DNA of 64,000 bases from Thinopyrum elongatum. Lineage: Eukaryota; Streptophyta; Magnoliopsida; Poales; Poaceae. The translations under genes were made by a program, and so were the position numbers. Under the pieces are notes generated by a model. That model had not been told where the DNA came from. It saw nothing but the letters and a program-made list of their open reading frames with translations, and did not search any database. Shown here one piece after another: positions 20,989-31,696 of this stretch. The stretch is taken from the NCBI GenBank assembly GCA_011799875.1, contig CM022298.1, forward strand, positions 263,307,757 through 263,371,756, read 5' to 3'. Every line of letters begins with the position of its first letter. Within the stretch, counting starts at the first letter, position 1.

Positions 20989-22188
20989 AGACCCTCTCGT
21001 AGAAGCAAGGATTCGTAAACGAAGCATAAGTCATCAATGAGCTACACAAGATGAACACATCAAGCTCATGTTGGTGAATGGGTATCCGGTTTCGACTCCG
21101 ACAACTAATCCGAGAGAAGCTATCACTCCGACTCCGACTATACTGAAGATGAAGGTGTTGCCGGTCTTGCACTTGTGTCATCCAACTCCTACGACATATT
21201 TGACTCACCAAATGAAGATGCTTCATGGCTAAAGGCCCTAGGGTATCACACCCCGAGTATGTTGATTTCAATAGTGATGAAGATGATTTGCTAGGTGATG
21301 ATGATTTACTTGTTGAAAACACTAGTGATGAAAACTATGATGAACTTGCTAGTAATCATGCTAATCAAGATGAAACAAATGACAATGATAAGAAGGAGAT
21401 TGAGCGTCTAACTAAAGAACTAAACACTCTTAAGTTAGCTCATGAAACAACTCTAGAGGATCATAGAGAGCTCTTAAAGACTCATGAGAAGCTACGCTTC
21501 GAGAAGCTAAATTTAGAGCAAGAGCATGAGTTTCAAAAAGCTATCAATGATGATCTTCAAAAGAAGAGTTCTTCTTATCTTGCCAAACGTCTCCTCTTGT
21601 CCACTTACATGCCACAAGTAAAATATAGTAACAAGAGCAAGAAAGATTCTTCCTCTTGTAGTAACAATAACCATGTTAAATCAAATATTGTTGCTTCTAG
21701 TAGTTCTGTTGATTCCAGTAATGATTCTCTTAGCCAAGTTACACTTGAGCAAGAAAATAGCTTATTAAAGGGAATTATAGAGAAAGGTGTTTACAAGAGC
21801 CTTGCTGAGAGTAAGCAATTTGAGGAAATTGTACGCAAGCAAGGAAGGCACCGGAAGAATCAAGGTGTTGGTTTTGAACAAAAGTTCAATGACAATGGAG
21901 TTGAGTGGGAAGAAGATCAATACCCCAAGACAAAAGTTTGTTCCTCAACAAGAGAAGTATGACCCCACTTATTTCAAGGGAACACAAGCTCAAGATGATC
22001 TTCCACCACAAGGCCACAAGCTAAAAGGCAAGGGCAAGCTTCAAGAACAGATTGACTCATTTGAAGAAGCTCCTAAAGCCATTGTCAAGTGGGTTCCCAA
22101 GACTACGTCAAGCTCTACATCATCAAGTTCAACTACAACTCCAAGGATTCCCATCAAGTTGATGTGGATCCCAAAGAAGAAGAACTAG
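20989..22188 (+). pseudogene. Coiled-coil C-terminal extension of gag, element C
   Basis: This continues gag in shifted frames: an acidic segment (EYVDFNSDEDDLLGDDDLL at 21256-21312), then a predicted coiled coil of heptad-like Leu/Glu/Lys (IERLTKELNTLKLAHETT). Next come TLEQENSLLKGIIEKGVYK and the closing PRIPIKLMWIPKKKN, ending TAG at 22186-22188. At least two frameshifts (near 21225 and 21920) are present. The extension is a feature of Sirevirus-like gag proteins as I know them; its role is unknown. Confidence 0.7.
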
Positions 22189-23929
22189 AGTGTTCTTGAG
22201 GGTGACTCCGCCAACATACTTCACTCATATTCATTTTGGCAAGGACTTGTGCAATCAACTTTCATATCTTGCACTAGTTCATGGAGTCACAAACCCTCTT
22301 GTTGGTAAGACAAGGGACAAGGTAGCCTAATGCTTTCATGGACATCACCATATGTGCAATTCACTCTATGTCTATGGATATCCTTGTATGTTCCTTGTGG
22401 GACTAACCCGTGTAGGTATTGAAAGTGCAACACTCCAATGGATTGCTCCAAATGATCTACATCAACATTGAGCATCCACTTCTTCACTATCTACATGAAG
22501 TCATCATCGACAAAACCCAAGGTTAGTTCATCCCTCTTAGGGGGGATATCACATCTAGGGGGAGCTTTGCTCTAAAAATTGAGCTAAAGCAACTCTAATG
22601 GTGTGAACACATTAACGCTTTATGTAAAAATGGTAACGCCACTTGTGCTTAAACGATGAGTATGACCTATGACCAAATGTTCTCGTTTGAATCCTAAGTC
22701 AATATACTCATACATAGATGACCTAGTCATCGCCAATTGCTCGATAGATGCTAGAATTGTTTGTGCATGCTTTGACACATATTTCATTTGCTATCTTATT
22801 GTGTGAGCATGTTGGTTGTGTAATTTTTTCATTCGAGGACATCCATTTGTTGTTTTGATTGTCTTGGTTTTTATTGGCCAAATGGATGGACAAGAATGCC
22901 TAAGAACCTTCTGTAGCTATCTATGCTTTTCTTGTCTCAAACTCTATTAATGCTACATCACAAAAAATTGAACAAGTCTTTTTCGGACCCTCCGGGTGAG
23001 GAGCACTCAGAGTCACCGATCCGTCAAGGGCTGCTATTCAAAACCTTCTTGTGTATTTCGGTCAGACCAATTCACTCCTATTCGGTGCCACCAAAATCAC
23101 CAGACTGGTCTAGGTTTTCATCTCGGTGATACCGATTAGAATGACTCAATCCCACCGAGTTGCACTAACTGCACGCAGTTTTGCATCTCGGCGCCACCGA
23201 AGCATTCCATTCGGTGCCACCGACAGCACATGGGTATATATCCTGCGAACCCTTACGGTTGAAAATTTCTTCAAACCACTCAAGCTCGCGCCCCATTGCT
23301 GCCACCCCCTTGGTCTCCGGATCGTCGCCGTCTCCGCCTGTGCGCCTCCGCCATAGGTCTCCGTCGCCGTCAACGGGAATCTCCACCGCCGTTGTCGCCG
23401 TAGGGAATCATCACCAAGTTAGGGTACGGTTCCATCTCTTTGTGCTATTCCCCTTTCCGATTCTATGCACAAAGATAATGCCTAGCTTCTTGCCACGAAT
23501 GAGAACTTTCTATCCATAGAAAAACTCCTTTAGATTAGATTCGATGAAAAAATTTAGAGTTAGGTTTCCGCCGAGCTCATCCCGGACCGACTGAAATGAA
23601 CCTCTCGGTCCCACCGATTGGCCCTGGCTATTGCACTTAGTACAACTTGGTGCCACTGAATTGTAATGATCGGTGAGACCGAAAGCAAAACCTCAGTGAA
23701 ACCCTAGCATCTCGGAGTCACCGAAACACAACCCAGTCTGACCGATCTTGTGTGTTTAGACTATGTTATTACTTCGGTGTCACCGGGATTTTCATATCGG
23801 TAGCTCCGAAATGCTTTCTGCAGAAAACTAAAACAAAAGTTTTGATTCAATTTTTTGAAAAATCAGCAGCTTTTTGTGATGCTCATCCACTCTGCCCATA
23901 CCTATCTATTCACAGGCTCTGTCTGCAAG
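22189..23929 (+). other. Non-coding middle of element C where pol would be
   Basis: No protease, integrase, RT or RNase H motif is recognisable in any frame. The motif ctagggggagct near 22556 resembles an extra polypurine tract; a similar taggggg​agct recurs near 26433. From 23040 to 23830 the sequence again carries many CTCGGTnnnACCGAG-type units like those in the LTR. Confidence 0.6.
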
Positions 23930-26036
23930 ATGTCTGATGCAAGTGATAGCCATAACAAGTTAGAGGAAGAGGTTAATCTCAGTGAGGGCACAAACCCTAG
24001 TGGAAGCTATGATGATGGCAGCAGAAGTACTCCAAGCAATCTGCCCAAAGTTGGCACTAGATAAAGAAATAAGATAACCTCAGAAAGTGAGGGTGAGAAC
24101 TTTTTGTTGAAGAGGAAGTGACCTCAAAGAAGAAAGTGCTCAAGAAAGAGTATGGCACTGCTGCTGCTACCAAGCCAGGTCTCCAGAAGAACGCCCCTGG
24201 AAAGAGAGCTCCTATGTCTAAGGCCAGAAAATCAACAGTTCCACAAGAGACCATGGAATTTACTCTTGAGCCAAGAGAAGAAGAAGAAGCTGCTGATGGG
24301 AAGAAAAAGAGGAAAGAGAGAGTGAAGAAGACCATTGCCAAAGTGATTGGCAGACCATCCATGATGGTGGATGATGAAGATGAGGAGGAAGAGGAACCAG
24401 CTGCACCCCCTGCCAAGTCTCAAAAGCTAATGGCAGATGCCATGAAATCTGTAGGTGCACCCTCCAAGTCCACGTCCAAGCCCAAGCCTGCACCTAAGGC
24501 TACTGCTCCCAAGAGATCCACAAGAAACATCCCTACTGCTGAAAAGAACAAGGCCCTAGTGCCAGAGGTTCAGGAGGATTAAGAGCCACAAGTGCTCAGG
24601 AAATTGAAGCCAAAGATTCCAGACCATGATGATGGACATCCAGTGGCTGAAAACATGAAGCTCAGGAAGGATAGTGGATTGAGACAATGGAGGAAAGTTG
24701 ATCCATACTCAGTGAGGAGGAGAACAGCATGTGACTATTGTTTCCATACCAGAGAACAGCAAGACTTTTAAGAGACAGTGCTGCTTGACAAGTAGCCCGT
24801 CATAAGCAACATGAAATGGGTGGATTGGAAGTACATTGATGACAATGAAGATTACTTCCCCCATGTTCATGAGAGCTTCAGGCTGACAGGTGTTGATGCT
24901 TTTATTGGACAAAAGCTCACAAAACGGAATGATGAGATGGTGATGTAGTTTTACTCCATAACACACTTTTACCCAGATGGAAGAATTGTGTGGATGACTG
25001 AGGGCACCAGATACCAGTCATCAATCTCTGAATGGGCTGCTCTTATCCATGCCCCAGAAGAAGGAGAAAATGACACTGATGTATATGGAAAGCCCAGGAT
25101 GGATCACAACACTATGGCACACATGTACAAGACCATTCCTAATGAGGCTTTGGAAACACACAAGTTTGGCTCCATTTACTTTCTTCTTGCTGGTTTGGCC
25201 ACCATAAACTATATCTTGAGGCATACCTTTTTGCCTAAATTTGGAGGTGAGAGGATGATCCGTGGCCACTCCATCAACCTGCTCCACTTGTTTGATATAC
25301 CACAGAAATTCAAAGTCATGAGTCTGATTGTAGAGATAATCAAAGGACTGCTGCTGGTCGGAAGAGGTCATGTGGATATGCACCAAACATCCAGATGCTA
25401 ATCAACTCCAAGGTTGGTACAGACACATATCTGCTTGACAAAGAGCACCTTCCTTTTTGGCCAGAGTTTGAAGATAATGAAGTGGTGATGGATGCTTCAC
25501 ATCCAACTTCAGTTGAGGCCCAAGAGAAGGCTGAGAGGGCAAAAGCAGCAAAGGCAACAAATGCACCCAATGCTTCAATAGTGAATCTCAAGTCAAAGCA
25601 AGACCAATTGACATATCTGCTAGAAGCAACTTTGAGGATTGAGCAAAGTCTGGCCAACTTAGCCAAGAACCAGGAGAGCCTAGAGCGGATAGATGAGGAC
25701 AAAATGTATAATCTTGATGTCAAGGTCACAGAGATACAATCTATTGTTGAGAAGATGAGAGATGATGCTGAGGATAGTGATGACAGACCTACCACTGACA
25801 GATACCAGACAGTGCCTAGGGCATAAAGGTTATCAGCTGTGCTAGTAGCAGACACTAGGACTACACACTCTGCCCCTGCCGCTACTGCCACAGTGCCACC
25901 CCCAGTGTCAACACCACCAGCTCAACAGACATCAGCCAAGGCATTTGCAGAAGCAATTCTCTCAACGCCATCTACGCACACCGGAGAAACAAGCCAAAAG
26001 ACCCCAGCTTCAGGAGCTCCTAGAGATCATGCCTAG
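23930..26036 (+). pseudogene. env-like 3' ORF of element C
   Basis: A decayed reading frame lies between the non-coding middle and the 3' LTR, the position of the env-like gene in Sireviruses. The ATG at 23930 opens MSDASDSHNKLEEEVNL. A Lys/Ala-rich segment (24118-24582), a folded-looking central part (24958-25390, with YFLLAGLATINYILRH) and a coiled coil (LEATLRIEQSLANLAKNQ near 25620-25680) follow. Pro/Thr-rich sequence runs to a stop at 26034-26036. Stops at 24062, 24580, 24946 and 25824 and frameshifts near 25360 inactivate it. No clear signal peptide is seen, so an envelope role is not supported by sequence; 'env-like' marks position only. Confidence 0.6.
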
Positions 26037-26533
26037 AGTGTTGTATAGCACTATACTTTTTCAAGCTTTTTGGTAACTTGTTGCCAAAGGGGGAGAAAAT
26101 GTATAGATCATAGGCTTCGAGACAGAGACTGTCTCATTCTTTTGCTTGTTTGTTTTTATTTGCCAGTTGCTACTTCGTCCGTTTGTTTTGTGCTACTTAT
26201 TGTCTTATGCTCGTGAGATACTTTGGGTGGTCGTGTTTTGATCATACTTTTCTTAATGTATGATTATTTGTGTATGATCATTCACCTATGTATTTGGTGA
26301 TGCATGCATGTTATTTCACTCTTATCATTTTGTGCACTCCACCAAGATGTATGTGACATGGAAGAGTGACCCATGATCCTTATCGATTGTGCATTTGCAT
26401 TCAAATGCAAATTTTAAATAATGCACAAATTTAGGGGGAGCTCTTACTTATCGCGTACTTCTCAAAGCGACAATGTATTTCATTCATTTTATCAATTGTC
26501 GAAGCTTTGATCTATATGTTATCATCAATTACC
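26037..26533 (+). other. 3' untranslated part of element C
   Basis: AT-rich DNA with no open frame. It includes tagggggagct near 26433, resembling a second polypurine tract. Confidence 0.5.
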
Positions 26534-26546
26534 AAAAAGGGGGAGA
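26534..26546 (+). promoter_or_regulatory. Polypurine tract of element C
   Basis: AAAAAGGGGGAGA stands one base before the 3' LTR start (TGAATGTGCAACTAATCC). Confidence 0.7.
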
Positions 26547-26547
26547 C

Positions 26548-26606
26548 TGAATGTGCAACTAATCCCCGGGTGGTTTTGGTAATTCATAATAACATATAGC
26601 TCATTG
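26548..26606 (+). repeat. First 59 bp of 3' LTR of element C
   Basis: It matches the start of the 5' LTR (18845) and stops at cattg, where F begins. The rest should lie beyond F, outside the window. Confidence 0.8.
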
Positions 26607-27482
26607 TGTCGGAATTAGGGCTCCACCGACCCAAACAAGGTTCAAACTCTAGGGCGTGTGCGAAGATCTAACCTAGCTGCAGCCTCAAGCTCATCGCCAC
26701 ATGGCTTGGCCTCGTCGAGTTGGTGCGAGCGGGAAAAGAGTGGACACAGTAATTTACCAAGGTTCGGGCCACCTTGCGGTGTAAAACCATACTCCTGCTT
26801 TGTGGTGGATTGCATCATGAGGAGGATGAGGATGAACTAGTACAGTGGGTGAGCTGCCTCGTGAGGGCTCAGAGAGAGAGAATGGGTCGACCCCTCTCTA
26901 CGGTGGAGACTAGCCTATATTTATAGTGGCCTTGGTCCTCTTCCCTCATAGCTTAGGTGGGAAGGGATTCCACAATGGCCAATTTGAAAGGGCACAAGAG
27001 GTACATCTTATCCTGATGAAAGGTGGTCTTCACCTGCAAAGCTTCTGGCCATGATGCAGTGGTGGGATCGGTGATGATATCCGTCCTGCTGAGCTTGTGG
27101 TCTTGGTCTTGTTGCACCGGAATGGAAACCTTTGGGGGATTCCTTGGGAACCCACGTACGTCCCCGCCTCCTTAGATACAAAGAGGAAACTATCCTCCTC
27201 TGTGCCCACTGGCGCCCGCCTGGCTTTGGTCGTCACGGCTCACATCATCGTGCGCCTCATCAGGCGGGAGGCTTCCATAGATATCTCCGCTCCTCGGGAG
27301 GCAAGCTCGGGGATCTGCTCCTCGGGAGTTCTTTGCGTCGTTCGCCTCGCGAGGCTGGGGGGGCCCTCACGAGGGTCTTGCTTGCAGGGTCTTCTAGCTG
27401 GGCGATACCGGGCCATCGATGGGGCCACACGCTAGGCCGTAGGCAGGCAAGTCTGGGTACCCCCGATCCCAGAACACCGACA
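26607..27482 (-). repeat. 3' LTR of element F
   Basis: 876 bp bounded by TGTCGG and CCGACA. It is clearly related to the D LTRs (aattagggctcc against aatcagggctcc) and shares the tail ggcaggcaagtctgggtac. A TATA box lies on the minus strand at 26918-26925. Confidence 0.88.
26918..26925 (-). promoter_or_regulatory. TATA box in LTR of element F
   Basis: TATAAATA on the minus strand, followed by the same flank as in D and E LTRs (ctcttcccaa/ctcat on plus). Confidence 0.6.
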
Positions 27483-27730
27483 GTAGCCCCCGGGCACAAG
27501 GCGCGGTTGGCCTGAGTTTGAAGCAAAGGCAAGGGGTGAAGGGCGAAGCGACGCGGGCCCCAATCGCCTATAGGCTAGGCTTGACGCGTGGAGCACAATG
27601 GGACGCGGGTACCTCCACTTCCCCACGTCGCCTCGGCAACTGCCCAGATTGACAAAAGTATGGACGTGGATGCTGCGAGGCCATCATTGCCCGAATGCGA
27701 AGGCACGCCGGTTGGCTTTCTCCGATCGCC
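27483..27730. other. PPT and spacer of element F
   Basis: It begins gtagcccccgggcacaagg (PPT complement). The next 170 bp align with 34128-34310 of E, then the two diverge at the start of their different antisense genes. Confidence 0.55.
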
Positions 27731-27736
27731 TATAAG
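27731..27736 (+). promoter_or_regulatory. TATA box of antisense B3 gene (element F)
   Basis: TATAAG 81 bp upstream of the ATG at 27812, in nearly the same position as in element B (75 bp). Confidence 0.5.
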
Positions 27737-27811
27737 AGGGCGAGGGAAGGGGAGCCCCTGACCCACCTTCGTCTTCTTGCTTCTCCACTCCAAAATTTTG
27801 CTATAGCAGCC

Positions 27812-28626
27812 ATGGCACCAGTGAGAAGGTTCTCCGCCGCCGAGAAGGGGAAGGCACCACTGGAGGAGCTGGGACTGCCCCCGCCGAAGAGGGGGCGCGG
27901 CCGCCAGCGCAAGACTACTGCAATGCCTGCAGCGGCCCCACAATGGCGCGAGCGCGCTCCGCTGGGGGTTTGCATCTGCTCCGGCAGCAGCGGAAAGAAC
28001 TCCTTCCATGGAAGCGGCCATGGAAGCCATGGCGGCCGAGGCCTAGGGGGAGGCACGCGGTGGCCGCCCGACCACCTCGCCCGCGGGCCCACTCAGATGA
28101 CATGGCCCGTGAGTTCGTGGTGTGGATGGAGAGTCCGCCCGACACCTGGATCCAGCTTCCGCGCTCCTTCGCAGAGGAGCTGCCGACCGGAGAACCTGTC
28201 GGGCTGTGGCTGTAGCCCAACGGCTATTGCAACTGGTCCTCGTGGGTGGAGCTTGAGGTTACCCCCTCGGGCTATGTGTTCCTGACCCGTGGGTGGTAGA
28301 CATTCGCCCGCGCCCATGGCTTGAAGGGGAGGCACACCTTCCACTTCAAGTACGACGGGGCGACGATGCTCTTTGTCAAGATCTTCGGGCAAGACGGCGG
28401 GCGCCTGGGGTGCTGCCCAGAGGACGACAGCAGCGGCGGCGACCGCCTCTCCGACGACAATGGCCATCATGGCAGCGACGTCCTCGGCGGCAAACTTGCC
28501 CTCGGCGACGGTCGCGACGCCTCCAGCAGCGGCAGCGCTTCCTCCAGGGGGAGCTCGAGAGACGGCGACTTCAACGAGCCACCACGTCGCCGCGCCCCGA
28601 TCAAGGAGGAGGAGGACTCCGACTAG
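27812..28626 (+). pseudogene. Antisense B3-domain protein gene of element F
   Basis: The ATG in AGCCATGGC opens a basic N-terminus (MAPVRRFSAAEKGKAP, then PPPKRGRGRQRK, a possible nuclear signal). A frameshift near 27940 leads into the frame that holds the B3-like domain. Its motifs are WIQLPRSFAEELPTGEPVG, WSSWVELEVTPSGYVFLTRG, TFARAHGLKGRHTFHFKYDG, LFVKIFGQDGGRLGCC, then a Ser/Asp-rich tail with APIKEEEDSD before TAG at 28624-28626. Two TAG stops (28213-28215 and near 28297) interrupt the domain. It is homologous to the gene in B (10233) and at the same place in the element. Non-specific or sequence-specific DNA binding is inferred from the fold only. Confidence 0.75.
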
Positions 28627-29636
28627 GCGCTGCGATGTCGAGGCTAGTGCCTCAGGAGCTGCGGCCATCGGGAGGCCATCTCTTTTGTTTTTATTTCCTG
28701 CATCAGAAATTGTGAAGAGCCCCGCGGGGGTGTGTAATGAACTGCGGCGCTCGCGTCTTTATATTAGTGTTTCCTGCTCATGTTCTTCAATCATATTAGC
28801 GTTTCTTGTTCGGGCACGGGTCCCCTTCTGTTCTTACGATAGCTAAGTGCCCTGCATCGGCGGGACCTAGTCCCCGGATAGGCTTCAACCTTCGCTGGTA
28901 GGCCAGGTCGCGATGCTGCGTGCAAGGCCAAGAGGTGAGTGACCCGAGGCCCGGTAAGATCCTCTGAGACGCTGCTCACGAGGCCCCCCTTGACGCACGA
29001 GCAGTTCCCGAAAGATAAAAGAGGAGGGGGGTTCCTTGCCTAAACGAGGTCGCGATAGTCCGGGAAAAGCGTTAATGGTAAGGTTCATGCCTGGCGTGAA
29101 TAGGATAACTTAGCTTGGTGTGCTCGTGGCCCTTGGCGGGCTCCTGCGTCATGGGGACGCACTTCTCTGGAGCGTTCGAACCTGTGTACGCTTCCTATTC
29201 TAGTAATGATGATGCTGGAGCGTCGAGGTAGTCGATGAAGCTCGTCGGGGAGGCTTCCTCCTCACGGGCCGGATGGCTCCAGAGGCTCAGGGGACTTACG
29301 TGGCCCAGGGTGCTCGTGAGGGTTCGGGGCCTCCTAAGACACCTCCGCCAGGCGTCGGGCCTCGTGGGTATGTAGAAAGTACTTGATGAAGGACTCCTTA
29401 ATGATGTGTCCAACCGTAATTGTGTCTTCTTAGGCCACCTTTCCTTGGCGCCCCTCCTGCGTCTAGAGCCCCCGAGCACGGGTTAGTCATCACTGGTATG
29501 CCGGGTCGTGGTGCCCGGCAAGGCCAGGAGGCGAGCGTTCGGAAAGCCAGGGGCCAAAGGCAGCACGTGCATGTTGGCTCGCTCGTGAGCGTCGCACGAG
29601 GACTTTGGTGCCAAAGCCTTGGCAAGGTGTGCGTAC
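28627..29636. other. Non-coding DNA of element F after the B3 gene
   Basis: GC-rich, no recognised frame. The block from about 28851 (ctgcatcggcgggacc to cacgagcag) matches 37040-37190 of E and 58425-58575 of D, so this is the shared region between antisense gene and pol. Confidence 0.55.
29632..29636. repeat. Left TSD of element D (cgtac)
   Basis: The identical pentamer follows the right LTR of D at 63860-63864. Confidence 0.9.
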
Positions 29637-30473
29637 TGTCGGAATCAGGGCTCCGCAGACCCAAGAAGGTTCAAACTCTGGGGCATGAATGAAGGATCCC
29701 ACTTCACAATGACGCTCAGCTCGCCATGCCCAGGGCTTGATGTCACCGAGTGCACGGGATCATAAGGAAGGGATGAACACAGAGATTTACCTAGGTTCGG
29801 GCCACCTTGCGGTGTAAAACCCTACTCCTACTTTTGGTCGATTGGACTCACGAGGTGGTGAGGATGGACCGGTCCCGGGATCGGATCCCTTCTACGGTGA
29901 TGGCTAGCCCATATTTATAGTGGCCTTGGTCCTCTTCCCTCATAGCTTAGGCGGGAAGGGATTCCACAACGGCCAATTTTGATAGGGGACAGGGAGTACA
30001 TCTTATCCTGATGAAAGGTGGTCTTCACCTGCAAAGCTTCTGGCTATGACATAGCTATGGGCTTGGCGATGACATCCATCCTGCTAAGCTCGTGGTCTTG
30101 GTCTCGTTGCACCGGAACGGAAAGCTTTTGGGGCCTTCCTCGGGAACCTACGCCTGTCCTTGCTCCCTTAGCACCAAAGAGGAAACTGTCCCCTCTGCGC
30201 CCACTGGCGCCCGCCTGGCCTTGGTCGTCATGGCTCACATCATCGCAGCCTCATGAGGTGGGTTACATGCATAGAAATCTCCGCTCCTCGGGAGGCAGGC
30301 TCGGGGAGCTGCTCCATGGGAGGTCTTGGCGTCACTCGCCTCACGAGGCCGGGGCCCTTTCGAGGGTCTTGTCCTGGGGGTCTTGTAGCTGGGCCGCACC
30401 GGGCCGTCAATGAGTCCACGTGCTAGGCCATAGGCAGGCAAGTCTAGGTACCCCTGATCCCAAAACACCGACA
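29637..30473 (-). repeat. 3' LTR of element D
   Basis: TGTCGG...CCGACA, 837 bp. Relative to the right LTR it lacks about 50 bp near 29850, a loss lying between two short cctcac direct repeats that are both present in the right LTR. Confidence 0.9.
29912..29919 (-). promoter_or_regulatory. TATA box in 3' LTR of D
   Basis: TATAAATA on the minus strand. Confidence 0.55.
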
Positions 30474-31622
30474 GTAGCCCCTGGGCCCAAGGCGTACTCG
30501 GCTTGGCTTTGTGGCGAAGGCAAGGAGCGAAGGGCAAAGTGCCACGGGCCCCAATCGCCTGCGGTTCCACGACCGGGAGCAGCGGTCCGCGTGCATTTCT
30601 TTCATCGCGGTCCAAAGCGGGAATGTGCTCCTGAAGGCCGGGAAGAAGGTGGAAGGCTTCTGACACCGCTGGGTCTTCCTAGATACCAAGGGCCTCAATC
30701 CGCTCCTGGAGCTTCTGGAGGAGCTGCCCGAGAAGATCCCAGCGTGGGGCTTCATGAAGCTCACCGATCAATGGGCGAGACCTGTCTTGGAGCGGATAGC
30801 CTCGGATATGGAGGCCAAGCAGCTAATCGGGGCGATGATAGTGAAGGAGTTGTTGACGCAGTGCCTGGCACCGCTCCAGTCGCACTCGAAGCCCTTGTGG
30901 GAGTACGAGGGCGCGAGCAACAATGTAAGGCTGCACCCCACCAGGCTGATGCGTGGAGAGCTTAAGGCGGCCCTGGTCGCCCTGTTAGGCGGCACTCCCA
31001 GCAGACATACCCGAGGTGGACGCCCCATTGTACCGCCGCGACGACCAGGAGGCCCTGGTTGCCGCCATGCCCGCCTTCAACGACCAAGGGCTTGACCCGC
31101 CCGTCGACCCTGATTCCCTCGTGGAGCTGTCCTCCGGCAGGAGCGGTGATGAGGCGGACTCCGAAGAGACCGAGGACGACGGGTTGGCGGGGGCATCCCC
31201 TCTGTTGTAGCGCGAGCTTCTCCGCAACCTCGAGAATGATGAAGACGCCTTGGATTCTCCGGCCAGGGCCCGTTCCCCGGACCACGCGAGCATCTAGCCG
31301 GGTGGCCTCAGGAAAAGGCACAGATACACCCCCTTCAGAGGGATCCCCATGCTCCAGTGGGGCAGTCGAGACGTTGGTCCCGTCCCCCATCCGAATCGCA
31401 TCCGAAGGACGAGGCCGCCGCCGCTGGGGCAGATGCGTCTCCACCGGCCATGACCCCTCGGAGCGACCTCCTCACCTCTCCAGGCAGTAGCGCCACGATG
31501 GGGCCCATCGAGGAGCATCCCGCTCGGCCCCTGGACGTGGCCAAGGCCACACCGAAGGAGATCGGGGGTGCTCCGACCTTCGCCGAGATGGAGAAGAAGA
31601 GGAAGTGGGTCGCGCCTGAGGA

Positions 31623-31696
31623 GTAAGTAACCTACCTTGCTTTTGGTCATGCATAGATTGCGACTGTGCTCATAGCACTCCCCTCTTGATGAACAG
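31623..31696 (+). other. Intron in antisense gene of D
   Basis: 74 bp with donor GTAAGT and acceptor GAACAG. It is phase 2: GA plus G restores Glu and keeps the frame from VAPEE into SGDMTKKKK. It sits at the same protein position as the intron in E. Confidence 0.72.

Larger units (their letters stand above)
18845..26606 (+). mobile_element. Copia-like retrotransposon C without pol, cut by F
   Basis: It inserts in gag of B. The order is 5' LTR (18845-about 20326), a gag lacking its N-terminus, a coiled-coil gag extension, a long non-coding part, an env-like 3' ORF, a polypurine tract and the first 59 bp of the 3' LTR. No protease, integrase or RT motif is visible between gag and the env-like ORF, so it is a non-autonomous, Sirevirus-like element. 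Compared with the solo LTR at 13485-15066, the end of the 5' LTR, the PBS and the gag start were lost in one deletion joining at about 20326. F interrupts the 3' LTR. Confidence 0.78.
26607..29636 (-). mobile_element. Gypsy retrotransposon F, left part, with antisense B3 gene
   Basis: An LTR (26607-27482) is followed by a G/C-rich PPT complement, a plus-strand B3-like gene and about 1 kb of non-coding DNA up to the insertion of D. F resumes at 63860 and leaves the window before its pol or gag appears. Orientation is inferred from close similarity of LTR and PPT to D and E, whose gag is on the minus strand. Left flank is cattg; the partner TSD is off-window. Confidence 0.8.
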
